A stretch of DNA of 64,000 nucleotides, from positions 110,408,477-110,472,476 of the forward strand of contig CM022948.1 in assembly GCA_012931725.1 (NCBI GenBank), in the 5' to 3' direction. The notes beneath the pieces were generated by a model. That model did not search any database and was not told where the DNA came from. It saw nothing but the letters and a program-made list of their open reading frames with translations. Positions 1 to 11,140 of the stretch are shown here, piece by piece. Source of the stretch: Litsea cubeba. Lineage: Eukaryota > Streptophyta > Magnoliopsida > Laurales > Lauraceae. Made by a program: the position numbers and the translations under genes. Numbering within the stretch: the stretch's first letter is position 1; each line of letters begins with the position of its first letter.

Positions 1-1540
1 ATCGCATTTGCGTGATGATGTTTATACTTTGGTTGCCTTTTGCCTCAACATTTCACCCAAACTAGACATTCTACTCCAAGGCATAGAAAGTCGGTTTAAC
101 ATTAGGGACCCAAGATTTGTGAAATGGTTTAAAATGGTACCAACTACCAGTTTTTTTAGAACACTTTGCTCCATTGTTGGGAGGTGGTCAATTGAATATC
201 TAATAAGCAAATGGTACCTAAAGTTTTCTATTTGAATACAACTATATAAATAAGTTCAATGATATGTTTACCTCCATCTATGGATGATGATAGGCATGAC
301 AGATATTTAAGGTGGTGATGATTGTTCAACTTTATGTGTCTTTATGTTTACTGTTTGTTTGATTTTGGAATTTGGGATTCTTTACTAGGGGTTTAGATTT
401 GATTATTTGTACTATTTGTAATTTTGGAGGTTCTTTTCTTACAAACAATTTTTGAGTTTAGGGGAATCAGGTTGGTTCATTGTTTTGACTTTTGGAATCT
501 ACATTTTTTTTTTATTTAAAATTTGCAGTTTTTGGTCAGTTTTGGTTTATGTAGTATATATCTACTTATTTACATAGATTTGTCTGGTGATCTAAATGGT
601 GGTGGCTTGAAAGTTGAAAGCAGTGCTTGTTGTAAAAAATAATATTAAGAGAATTTTTTTTCAACATTAAATATTGGTGAATGCTTTTTTCAAGGGAATC
701 TCGATGGTTTCATGTTTAGATTTTGTTTTGCATTCACTTCTATTTTATTTTTAATATTTTTTATTTACTTTAAAATTATTTTAACATTTTAGTTGTATAT
801 TGTAAGGCCTAAGTCAAAAAATTTTGAACACAACAACTAAAAGACACTAATACCGCCTCACATGTTTACAATTGTTCAACAATAGAAGCTAATGTTCACA
901 TATGAACAAGTTAAATTCAATATATTCTCTCTCAGAAAATGGAACTATTGGTACTTGCAGAAGTTTTCACTAAAAGAAAGTATGCTTCTCCAATATCCCT
1001 CTTTATAATTTTTTTTAGATGTTCTCTTTATAAAAATTCATATCGTTGGTTGCTTTCCCATGCTTTGTTACTGTCTATTTCATTAGTCTTGCATGCGTTT
1101 CTTTGAAGGTGTAGTTGGCTGCCATTGCAATCTTTTCAAGCTTGATTTGTTATAGTTGGTGTCAAGATCTAGGTCTGATTATTCATTCCAGGTATCCCAC
1201 GCAGACAAGTAAATGTTGGCTAGACAAACATATCTAATTAGGAACCAGGTAACCAATTTCGCTTGAATTATCCTACTAAAATCATCCAAGATCATTTTTG
1301 TTGCAGGCTAAAAGGCTAATGTGGGAGGAGAAAATGTATTGAAATTGTATCAACTAAAACTGTAAATTAACGACTAATACATTGTCGTTTGCTTAAGCCA
1401 TAACGATATTGTTTTTCTCTTTTCCTATTTGATCAAGCGAGAGTGCCATTTGGAGAATGATGTTAACATTGTAACTCGCTTGATTTGGCCAATTGGTAAA
1501 TGAATGTGAGTAATTGGAGTATATAAGATTGTATATGTAG
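1..1540. other. AT-rich stretch without recognisable gene
   Basis: AT-rich sequence with T-tracts. Only short open frames without family resemblance are seen. It ends where similarity to PANK2 intron 3 begins. The last bases before the join include TATGTAGAA (1534-1542), which also occurs just past the other end of the duplicated segment at 63823-63831. Confidence 0.5.
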
Positions 1541-2813
1541 AACAGTTGTTGTCAGAAGATTTTGCGTCGATTAGTTAACTATTGCTTGTCTCCATATCTT
1601 TCTTAACTTTTACACAACAAACACCTATAATTGTTGATGCGAAAGCTTCACAGTTGATTTTCATGCATTCCCTACTAGTAACCGCTAGAAGCTTTCTTCC
1701 TTCAAGGGCCCCATCAACCTGTCATGTCTACCTTTCCATATGCACATGGTTGCAGTTTGTTACATCATATGTAAAATATTTTCCCTTAAGAATGTGGAAA
1801 GTGATCTTCTTTTTCAGTATATCTGCGTCATGTCAGCTTTTATTATCTTGTGGTTTTGCAACCTATAATAGTATCATAGGTGCAGATGGAAACCAGACAA
1901 TCAGATTGAATCCATGGGCAGAACGGATTTGTTTGGGGTCTCATGGAAATCTCAAACCATATTAGGTGGTTTTTCTAACCCAATTCAACACCATAGACCT
2001 GAAAATTATGAGGAAAAGGCTGTGAAACAGTATCTGATCTCACTTGGTTACTAATTCTTGTGTTACCTGATAGATAGATATGTAAAAGTAACAACCATGG
2101 GATAAAAACCTGATCCACTTACAATTGAGAAAACTTCAGAAGCGCACTCTTAGCCTCCTTATGCATTAGATCAAATTATTATAAAATTTTAATTGTTTTA
2201 TTTTGGGAAAAAAAATCAATACAGTCAGGTAAATCAAACAGCCTTAAAGTTGGGGAATATAATCTCAACTGGAGGATATGCATAATATCTGGGACTAAAT
2301 GATGTATAAAAGATCTACGACCTTCAGTGGGACTTTATGGGGCACATGGTCTGGTGATTCAAACCACGGACAGCTTAGATGCTAGTCATCCATTGACCTT
2401 GGAAATGAAACACGTCTTTTTGGACAATATTTTTGCAGGATGGTTATTAAAGGGTTCACATTGCCCTGTTGAGATATTTCAGGACATATCTATGCTTATC
2501 CACACTGACGTCCATCGGACGCGCAACCTGCATGAGTAAATCATGGGCCCCACTTAAACAAACACTGCCTTTTCAGGTTAGATATATATAATTCCCCCTT
2601 TTAAGTTTGTTTTTAGTTTTAAAAGAGTTTTTTATAGGTGTCAGTATTGGTCACTTATACTGAAAATGGTACTTTGGAGGGGCCGACATCTTCTGCTATT
2701 ACTTTTCTCATTTTTCTCATGTAACTCATATTAATGATCTGCTTGATGATATGGGCACTGGAGTTATGTTTCATTTAATATGTTAGGATAAGTTAATTAG
2801 AGTTTTTGAGAAG

Positions 2814-2927
2814 GCCACAGGTGGTGGAGCATAGAAATTTGCAGATTTCTTCAAAGAGAGGCTTGGTGTTAGTATTGACAAGGAAGACCTGGACTGTCTT
2901 GTAGCTGGAGCAAATTTTTTGTTGAAG
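2814..2927 (+). pseudogene. PANK2 pseudo-exon 4 with nonsense codon
   Basis: Homologous to functional exon 4 at 57053-57169. The glycine-rich ATGGGA motif is followed by TAG where the intact copy has TAC (Tyr). Three bases are missing where the intact copy reads EDEMD, so it is 38 codons instead of 39. The flanking AG and GT splice dinucleotides remain. Confidence 0.92.
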
Positions 2928-3269
2928 GTGTGATCCTGTCCTAAGATTTACTCTTTTTTTTTTTCTTCCTTTCGTTTTTTAATTTTTTTAAAGGTATATG
3001 TAGTAAGGCTAAAATCTCCAAAATATTGCTGTTATATCCTTTCTTTTCCTACGCATGCTTAAAGTTATGCTCAGCAATCGTTGGTTTGAATCGTCTGAAC
3101 ACTTCCTTTATAGGTAACAAATTAGTTTTGGAATTGTTAAATGTAAAGATACTATAAGATAAAAAGCTGCAAAGATATAGAGATATTACTATTGGTTGTA
3201 CTCATCATGAGAAAGGTAACTGTTTTCCAGAAATAGAACCTATGGCATCCTTGTTTGACTGAAAGGCAG

Positions 3270-3569
3270 CGGGCTGGGCAAGGCCAAACTTGTTGAGTCC
3301 ACCGATTTTGTTATTGGGCTAACATCCGGACCCAGATCCAGTCTGCAGGCTCGAAAGGCAGGTTCTGGATCAACCCATTTGCAAAATATATACACCTCTT
3401 TATGCTAAGAATGTCGGGTCAGGCCAGGCCTTTAAGCCTTTATAGGACAGGCCCAGTCCACTAACTATAGGACAAAAAATAGGCCCATGTCCGACCCATG
3501 AGCCTAAAAACATGGCCTGGGTGGGGTCTGGTCGAGCATGGGATGGTTTGGTCCGTGTGCAACCCTTAC
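3270..3569. mobile_element. hAT-like MITE remnant in pseudo-intron 4
   Basis: A GC-richer insert with GGGCTGGGCAAGGCC at one side, repeated GGCCC/GGGCC and GGTCAGGCC words, and GGTCCGTGTGCAACCC at the other. Such GGGC-rich imperfect ends are common in plant hAT-type MITEs. The same insert sits at the equivalent place in the intact gene (57499-57800), so it entered before the duplication. No clear TSD was resolved. Confidence 0.4.
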
Positions 3570-4244
3570 TAAAGGGTGGCTGAACACATCAGTTTCATGA
3601 GAGAGGAAGTGTTTAATGTTCAATCAAACTTTTAGTGCATTCCTACAAATGGTACAGGTTGGGTCTGCCTCCAGTGATTCCTACCATTTTTATGGTGGGG
3701 TCTATTGTGGAGGAAGAAATAGATCCCTAATGATTGATCCTAAGTTCCTAACTGTGTAATTTTTTCCTCTTAACTGTTGGGCACTTGTGTTGTGCATTTG
3801 CAAGCTTACCAAATAGATACCTTTAGTTATCTAGCATAGAAGATATGAAGCTTGACCTATTCTGTGATAAAACTCATCATATAGACCTCTTATATAATAT
3901 AACTGGAAAGCGGTCAAATGAGTTAGTGTTTTTCTCTCAATTGAGCGTGATATAGTACCTTTGCATGGGACTTGTTAAAGTTTTAGCTACCGTACACATT
4001 AAAAAAAGAATACAACTGCACAACCATTCGGAAAAAGAATACAACATTTATCATGGCGATAAAGGAAGTAAGTCATCGAGGATTCTTGAAGTTGAATGCT
4101 TTCTTTTAAACCCTATTTTCCTTCTTCTCTCTCTCTCTCTCATTTTATTTTGAATGTTAGAAGACAATTCTATCAAAAATCTCAAGAGACATTGTCATGT
4201 TTTATTGATATCTCAAGATCCTTTTCTAACTAGTGGTTTGATAG

Positions 4245-4364
4245 GCTATCCGCCATGAAGCGTTCACCCACATGGAAGGCCAGAAAGAGTTTGTGCAGAT
4301 TGATCATAATGATTTGTTTCCCTATCTTCTTGTCAATATGGGCTCTGGTTTTAGCATGATCAAG
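4245..4364 (+). pseudogene. PANK2 pseudo-exon 5
   Basis: Forty open codons matching functional exon 5 (58463-58582), with AG before and GTATGT after. Two substitutions hit the conserved glycine motif: the intact copy has NIGSGVS and this one has NMGSGFS. This fits relaxed selection. Confidence 0.9.
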
Positions 4365-5274
4365 GTATGTACTCAGTATAGCTTCTTCCTTTTTTACAAG
4401 CTGTACACGTGGGGCCACTTTTGGTGATTCAAAGTAGAGCGCATTTGTAACTTCATATGAATAGATCCAAACTAAGAGGGGAGACAGCCTCAATTTTACC
4501 ACAATGGATGATCTGGAACAATTAAACTGGTTACTACAAAACTTAAACCATTGACTCATAATTATCTACTTGCAAGTTCCTAGCTGGATTATAGGATCAC
4601 CCAATGGGAAGATAATAAGTGCATGGGTCATTCTATGGCGGAGCCTGCCTGATGGATGGTATAGACTACCAGAAGGGGGCCACCAAATGAATGGTTTAGA
4701 TGGAAAATGGTGGGGCCACCATGTGAATGGTTTAGATTACTCAAAATTGATCCCACCTGTACCTTTCCTATTTGCTGGTTTAAAAGTTTACAGCAATTTT
4801 CTCTTAATCAAGCATAAATTATACCTCTTATCTGACATGCCATTCATCTTGAACTGGTGTTAGGTGGAATCCAGGTATTATAGGACAGGCAGCATTATAC
4901 TAGCTCTAACCAGATGATGGACGATTTTCCTTGTGCAAGTTGGGTTTCTATTTAGTTATTAGGGTTGAGATTGTTGTATAATTTTAGCCCTTACAGTATT
5001 CAGATTATGCACTGTATGGCACTTAACTAGGGCTGGAACACCTCCCTTATATTTTGTAAATGTATTTTCTGAATTTACAAAAAGCCCCAGTTGTTTATAA
5101 TGTGGACATGACAGCGCCCTGGGGGCCTGGACCTATTTGTACATGTTGAGAACTTGTGTCTTACAACATGGTTAACATCCAAGCCCAGCCGATGTTGATT
5201 GAATGTTTCGATTCCTTTTATCATTTCTAATTTCTTAAGTACATACCTAGACTCCACATTTGATCTGTTTTTAG

Positions 5275-5466
5275 GTCAAAGGGTCAGTCTCAAGCAATGT
5301 TTTTGCGCCACGAGGGATTTCTTGGAGCTTTGGGTGCATTCATGAGCTATGAGATACATGGTCTCGATGACTTGATGGCACATCATTTGGTGGAACGGTT
5401 TCCGATGGGGGCTCCTTACATGGGAGGAATGATTCATGGTCCACCACTAGGGATCTGAATGAAAAG
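5275..5466 (+). pseudogene. PANK2 pseudo-exon 10 with frameshift
   Basis: Matches functional exon 10 (63623-63815) but is 192 bases instead of 193. One G is missing from the GGGG run near its end, so the frame reaches TGA. It keeps the unusual GC splice donor (AAG then GCAAGT) seen in the intact copy. Confidence 0.9.
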
Positions 5467-5482
5467 GCAAGTCTATTACGCA

Positions 5483-5871
5483 TAGGGTTGTAAATGGGTC
5501 GGATCCGGTTCGGGTCCATGATGGACTCGGAACCAGAACCCTTAAAAAGAAGGTGGAATCGAATCTGGATCCGAAACCATTTCGGAATCGATTTCTTGGC
5601 TCCGGAACCGAAACCAAAATCATATATGGGACGGGTCTAGATCCGGGTCCGGGTTTAGGTAGAGAATTATATTTAAAAAAATATATGATTTTTATGAGAG
5701 TTTTTTAAAAATTGAGTTAATATGTCGGGTCTCGGGTCCACGGGCTCAAACCAAGGCGGAACCGGACCCGGACCCATTTACTTATCGAGGCCTAAATATG
5801 GACTCAAATTCGGTTTTAAACGGGTCAGAACCTCCAGGTAATCGGAGAATTGGAGACCCATTTACGTCTCT
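5483..5871. mobile_element. hAT-type MITE beside the PANK2 pseudogene
   Basis: Left end TAGGGTTGTAAATGGGTC is mirrored at the right by GACCCATTTACGTCTCTA, an imperfect terminal inverted repeat. The interior is rich in GGGTCCGG and CCGGACCC words that fold back. Candidate 8-base flanks are ATTACGCA on the left and TTTACGCG on the right, matching at 6 of 8 positions. There is no coding capacity. It lies about 10 bases beyond the end of the duplicated PANK2 segment. Confidence 0.55.
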
Positions 5872-6015
5872 AAATTTACGCGGGTTGATCCTTCCGCGAA
5901 AAAATTTTAAATTGTGATAGAAAAATGCGTATGTCCTCGTACATGATATCTCATGGGTATATTACGGTAGAAATGACTTGTATTCACGTATTCCCGCACT
6001 AGTTAAGTCTCGGAA

Positions 6016-7823
6016 TCGGTACCGAAAGTGCAAGCTAAGAACCTATTCTAAGTCCTAGAAGGGGCGTGAATAGGACTAATTTCAGACTTTTATCGAATCA
6101 GTCAATTAAAGTTTAAACAATGAATCACAAGTAATTAATACCTTTAATGATCATTTAAATAGTATCAAAAGATATAACTATAATGATCAATGAAGTAATC
6201 AAATGTATAAATCAAAACATGTAGCAATGTGATATAACTCCAAGTGAGATGTGAATCAAAGACAAGTTAAGCTACAACATATGTGCGGGTAACTACGCAT
6301 GCCAATGTCACAATCATAAAAGATATGCTAGTAAGGAAAAAATCAAAATGAGATGGATGCGCCAAATTTATAGTGGTTTGGCCAATATGACCTATATCCA
6401 CACTGAAGAGCACCATACACAAATGGTCTCTTGGTTCTTGTATATGAGGATTCCACAAAGGTTCACCTCCAACCAAGTACACCTACAAATTTTTTGATAT
6501 GGTGGTTCGATTATTGGGGTCAATTCACCAACCTATTTTTTTTATAGTGGTTTGATCACAAAGGTCTAATCAACTTTACAAAGTAAAAGAATTTGAAAAT
6601 AAAAGGACGCTTGCCTCTAAACAAAGAAGACACCTCGAGTGCGCTCCTTGATGCTCGAAATCGAAACTCCATTGCAATGCTCCTTGGTGATATAGATGCT
6701 CCAATTATAATATATTAAGCTAGGAGGTTTTGGCTTTAATTTTGACCGTCGGTTATAATTTTAACCGATGATTACGTAACTACTAATGCAACTACCCACT
6801 CATTTTTCCATCAAACCACTCTTGTTTCAGTTATTTCTATGTAACTATACCCTCTTTGCTCCAATTTCTCTATTTCTATTTTATCCAACTTGTCCTATGG
6901 AAAGAGGTAATTTTTTTTAATATGTGATTATTTATTTTGCAGTGAAAGGAGATACCGTGCTGAACACGGGTTACTGGGCTAGTGTGTGCTTAACAAAGAA
7001 GGAACTGGAGGTCTAGGTCTAGGGTGATTTACTTTTTACTAAGTGATATTGAGAGGATACCCTAATGAAGAGAAATTCCTCTAATCACACTCAAATGAGC
7101 TTTGAATGCTCTTGATATGGCTATAGAGAGCCTAAGTATGAGTGGAATTGGATTTTGGGAGTTCTTAGAAAGTTGTTACTTAGTCGGCAATTTGTGTTGG
7201 AAACAAGTTCTCAAAATCTCAAAAGTTGTGTGCGTGTGTGTGAGCTCGTAATGGCAAGTTTACGGTTAGCCTTAAACTTTATAAAGCTAGTTTGACTAAC
7301 GGCCAAAGAGGGTCATTTTTCACAACGGTTGGCTCACGGTTAGCCGTGGAAAATATACGGTTAACGGTGGGCTAACTGCATCTCAAAATTGTTGAAAATG
7401 TTAGGCTTTGGAAAAGCAACCGTGAGCTGACCGAAGAGCTTCTACAGGCTGCTTACGATGACTTGACAGTTAATCTATGGTTAGCCAGAAGGTGATTGTT
7501 TGTTCAAGAATGTTGAAAATTACCATTATGGAAAAGCAACCGTAACAGACCCTTGGAGGCATTACGGTTAGCCGTACCCTTATTACGGCTAGTTGTGACT
7601 TGTGAGGCCTGCAGCCTCACAACTTAGCTGCTCGTTTTGGGCAATATTACCCTATTGAATTTACTTCTTGGGTTGATTCTTTTTAAGGGCCTATTCTTGA
7701 TTTAGCTAGGGTTCTTTTACCTGGATAGGTTGGCACGAGATTCTACCTTGTAAACTTGAACTCCTACCTTTGACTTTATTATTCTTTTAGGAGATTTCTA
7801 TAGACAAGGTCTTGGACTTGACA
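6016..7823 (-). mobile_element. Solo LTR, copia-like family, antisense
   Basis: Flanked by the 5-base repeat CGGAA (6011-6015 and 7824-7828). The right end is TTGACA, so the antisense strand begins TGTCAA. The left end starts TC instead of TG, one change from canonical. It contains antisense versions of the GTGG-TTCG-type blocks also found in the LTRs at 7843 and 23280. No gag-pol lies beside it, so it is a solo LTR left by LTR-LTR recombination. It appears to hold a Helitron-like insert (6697-6981). Confidence 0.6.
6697..6981 (+). mobile_element. Possible non-autonomous Helitron
   Basis: The right end has a small hairpin (CCGTGCTGAACACGG), ten bases, then CTAG followed by T. That is the canonical Helitron 3' terminus (hairpin, CTRR, inserted before T). 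The proposed 5' end near TCCAATTATAATATATTA is only approximate, and the expected A before it is missing. Non-coding. Confidence 0.45.
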
Positions 7824-7842
7824 CGGAATTGATTGACACTAT

Positions 7843-9561
7843 TGTTAGAGTTTTTATTTTTTTGCAATTTGATAGGTTGCATTCATTTTCATAGGCTTTA
7901 CCTCTCATTCATTCATGTTCTTAATCTTAGGATCATCATGCATTCTTCTCATTCATAATCTTTTGTTTTTATGCAAGGTTTTCAAAATTTATGTCTTTTG
8001 AGTTTTTGAACCTTTCAGTTCAGATTTTATATATTTCATTTTAGAGCTTTCAAACTGTTTTCTCTCAAAAATCCTTCAGAGCTTCAGAAATTCTGACTGA
8101 ATAGCCTGTCGGTCACCTGTTGGTCAGGTGTCGGCTAACCGACATATGAACCGAGCTCAACCGAGTTTCTGTCGGTTCCATTTCCAGAGAGCTTCATTTT
8201 TTGATGTTTTCTTATCGGTCAGCCTGTCGGTTAAGGGTCGGTTAACCGACCGTGGTTCAGAAGCTGACTGAAATCAGTTCAGTTAGAATTCCAGAGAGCT
8301 TATTTTTCATACTTTTTGCTCTGTCGGTCGGCATGTCGGTGAAGGTTCGGTTAGCCGAACATGCTCGGTGAACCGACTAGTGTTTCATAGTCAGCAAATT
8401 TTCAAATATATGACCGTTGAAATGAGACCGTTGGGGCTGTCAGCTAGCCAAACTCTATTTGTCGGCTAATCGACAGCTAGCCGTTGGAACACCTTTTTCT
8501 ATAAAAAGTGGCTTTTTGTTTGGGAAAGCTTGCTGAACTTTAAGGGACTTTTGAGGCCAAGGAAAGACAACCTTTTAAGAGCATTAGTGAAGGGATTATG
8601 AGGCTAATCCATTGATTTAACTTTTGATTCATCTCAAATGGGTGTGCTCTCTTTCCTTTAATTACAACATGCTATGTTTTAATCTTCATATCTTTTAAAA
8701 GCATGTCAAATGTTTGCTTAAATTAATCATATGTTGTTTTCGTAACATGCTTACCACTTTAATCATATGTAGTCTTGTGTCTCCAACATTTGATCAATCA
8801 TTCACATGAGTTATGAATTCATGTTTTCAAATCTAACTTGTTAGTCTTAAGTTGTACTTTTACAAATCAAGTTTGATCTTTTTGAAAATCATGTGTTTGT
8901 TATACAACTCTTTCTCTTTCATATGATTAACATATTTGCATCATTTAAAGTTTCATCTTTCTAAAAAGAGATAGAGTGATTTCTAGTATATGTATAAATC
9001 ATAGGCTTTCTCATTCATATGCATGTATCTAGAGATTGATATTTCATTTTCAATTCAGCCTATTTAGAGGCACCTCATTGCACTTAATTGTTCTCTTATC
9101 CATGCATCAATAGGCATTTTATTTAAGAGAGAAATCTCTTGTTGTAAAGGTTGGTGCTTAGCCTTGAAAGGCATATGTTGTGTTGTAAAGGTTCATGCTT
9201 AGCATTGAAAAGCATAGTGATGTATTTGTAAGGTTTGAGGTGATCCTAAACCTTAATTTGTGTTAGTGGAAATCCGGTAGGGTTACCGGGAGTGGATGTA
9301 GGCACGTTGCCCGAACCGCTATAAATACTTGTGTCATGGTGATTGATCTTTTCCTTACCTTATGTGATTGATGCTTTTATTGTATGAAGTTTCTTGTTGT
9401 TATCTTCTTGTGAATGATTAACTTAGTGACATCTCTTTTTCACAAGATAATTAATATTCAACAAAGCATAAGTGACTTAAAAGCTAAAAGAATTAAAATT
9501 GGTCAAAGTCTTTGAGCTCACCATATCCCCCCCCCCCCCAGGATTCGGTCTTGGACTTTCA
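7843..9561 (+). mobile_element. Solo LTR, copia-like family, sense
   Basis: Begins TGTTAGAG and ends GGACTTTCA, so it has TG...CA termini. It is flanked by the perfect 5-base TSD ACTAT (7838-7842 and 9562-9566). Near the 3' side it has the plant copia-LTR-like block GTGGATGTAGGCACGTTGCC followed by GAACCGCTATAAATAC. A cluster of TCGGTTAACCGAC-type words spans 8100-8480. A C-run lies at 9529-9539. There is no internal domain, hence a solo LTR. Confidence 0.8.
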
Positions 9562-9566
9562 ACTAT

Positions 9567-10059
9567 GGTAGTGCATATATGACCATGACACTAACATGTA
9601 CTATTAAGATAATTCAATTTAGGGATGTGACAACACTTCAATGTTTTTAAAGACATTATTTTTCAAAATTGATGACATTTAAAATACAAAAATAATAGGG
9701 CTCGCCATAATAAATTCAAATCGCTCAAAATCAATGGATGGTTAAAAATCCTTTGATTAGTTGTGACCATGGATGGGTTGTAATGCATGTGGCGGGCGTT
9801 GATGGTTGAGAGCACGCTACTGGTGGCCATCAACACCATAAAAAAGGGAAGAGTAATTGTGATATGGTTATAGGATCCTACATTAAATTTGTAAGCATTG
9901 TGGGGCCAATTTAATACTGGGAGTCATGGTTGCAATGTGGATCATTAATGTTAAAATTTATAGCGGGCCACTATAATTAATGGTTGCCGATGAGTGCTTT
10001 CGTATATAGAAAATAAATTTGTAAGTAAAGATTATCTTATACATCATATCCTTAAATAA
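9567..10059. other. Intergenic, no gene seen
   Basis: AT-rich sequence between a solo LTR and a Pack-MULE. No frame, hairpin or element end could be supported. Confidence 0.5.
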
Positions 10060-10299
10060 TATAATATAGAGGAATTTACCTGATAGAGCCTCGTAGGATG
10101 CTATACCACTTCGGAGGTGTCGTATTTACCATGGACACGGATAAGGCTCTACACGTGTTTTTTTTTTTTTTTTTTGTCGTTTAGCTAATGATCGATATCG
10201 ACCATTCTGTGGGAACGCAAATAAAAATTAGGTTTTCAAGAGGGGAGGAGGAGGAGGGAGGAGGAGAGGGGAAGGGTGGAGAAAAGGCTATCTACTTAA

Positions 10300-10911
10300 A
10301 TGGAGCGATGTGGATGTTGTCGATGACGACAGCCGCACCGCCCTCCCTTTCACCGCCGGCCTGGGCTCTGAGCCCTGCATCGAAGTGCTGGCTGAAGCTG
10401 GCGCATACCTCGACCGGAGGGACTCGCAGGGCGGGCTGACGGCGCTACACATGGCGGCGGGGTACGCGAGGTTGGGAGCGGTGAAGCGGCTGCTGGAGCT
10501 GGGGGGCGGACTCGGAGGTGGAGGATGCAAAAGGGAGGACGGCGCTGGCACTGGCGAGGGAGGTCCTTGCGGAGACGCCGGAGGGGAATCCGATGACGTT
10601 TGGGAGGAGGGTGGCACTGGAGGGGGTGGTGAGGGAGCTGGAGGCGGCGTTGTATGAGTATGGGGAGGTGGAGAGGGTGATGGAGAAGAGAGGGAGGAAT
10701 ATCTGGTGGAGTAGAGAGATGGAGGGAGGGAGTGGGTGAGGAAGAATTGGGTTGCTGAGGATCTGGTGAGGGATTTTGAGGAAGGTTTAGAGTATGAAAT
10801 TGCAGAAGGGATCTTGGGAGTGAGAGATGGTACAGAAGAAGGAGGAGAGGGTGGTGAGGAGGAGAAGAAGAAGGAGTATTTGGTGAAGTGGGCGGATATT
10901 GAAGAGGTCAA
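10300..10911 (+). pseudogene. cpSRP43 (CAO) fragment: ankyrin repeats and chromodomains
   Basis: Conceptual translation shows ankyrin motifs (SRTALPFTAGLGSE, GGLTALHMAAGYARLGAVKRLL, GRTALALARE), then GNPMTFGRR, then EEYLVE and WVAEDLVRDFEEGLEYEIAE and finally EYLVKWADIEE. This order of ankyrin repeats and two chromodomains is that of the chloroplast signal recognition particle 43-kDa subunit. That protein escorts light-harvesting proteins in the stroma with cpSRP54 and Alb3. A frameshift near 10500 separates the ankyrin half from the rest. TAG at 10712-10714 replaces the chromodomain Trp codon. The transit peptide and N-terminal chromodomain are missing. It lies wholly inside the Pack-MULE and is judged non-functional as a protein. 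Confidence 0.85.
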
Positions 10912-10980
10912 TTCTGACAATGACTGCTACCCCTCCCTTCCCGAGCACTGATCTGTGCCATCATCCTTTTGTTTTAAAGT

Positions 10981-11140
10981 GATCGATATTGACAATAAAA
11001 GTGGTCGATACTGACACTGACTGTATTTTTTGTGTTTCAGTTATGTTGTCGATATCGACAATAAAAGCGGTCGATACTGACAATGACTGTATTTTTTGCG
11101 TTTCAGTTATGTTGTCAATATCGACAATTAAAGAGCACAG
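10981..11140. repeat. Tandem repeat of about 67 bases in Pack-MULE
   Basis: Two and a bit near-identical units, each with GGTCGATACTGACA, GACTGTATTTTTTG and TTTCAGTTATGTTGTC. They contain the self-complementary word TCGATATCGA, also found in the terminal inverted repeats, so they look like amplified subterminal sequence. Confidence 0.75.

Larger units (their letters stand above)
1541..5474 (+). pseudogene. Truncated, broken duplicate of the middle of PANK2
   Basis: This segment matches 55794-63824 almost base for base, introns included, in the same orientation. Because the introns are present it is a DNA-level duplication and not a retrocopy. It starts in intron 3, so exons 1-3 and the promoter are absent. 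It holds copies of exons 4, 5 and 10 only. Exons 6-9 were removed by two deletions: one joins intron 5 to intron 8 at GTGGA (4864-4868), and a smaller one near 5025 removes the exon 9 region. Exon 4 has an in-frame TAG and a lost codon, and exon 10 has a 1-base deletion. No working pantothenate kinase can come from this copy. Confidence 0.93.

Noticed and set aside
8..235. Open frame of 75 codons at the left edge
   Set aside because: No recognisable motif, and an overlapping antisense frame of similar size exists. Nothing supports a gene.
1582..1965. Open frame of 127 codons with a match at 55835
   Set aside because: It lies in duplicated intron 3 sequence, and the second copy has a different, shorter frame. 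No protein family resemblance.
4230..4559. Minus-strand frame of 109 codons, repeated at 58448-58777
   Set aside because: It is the antisense shadow of PANK2 exon 5 and its flanking intron. Its conservation is explained by the duplication of the + strand gene.
4570..4863. Conserved frame also present at 58788-59069
   Set aside because: Both sit in intron 5 of the PANK2 copies. Similarity is from the duplication and the frames end differently.
10288..10920. Minus-strand frame of 210 codons opposite the cpSRP43 fragment
   Set aside because: Pro/Ser-rich shadow of the G-rich + strand, where the ankyrin and chromodomain motifs are clear.
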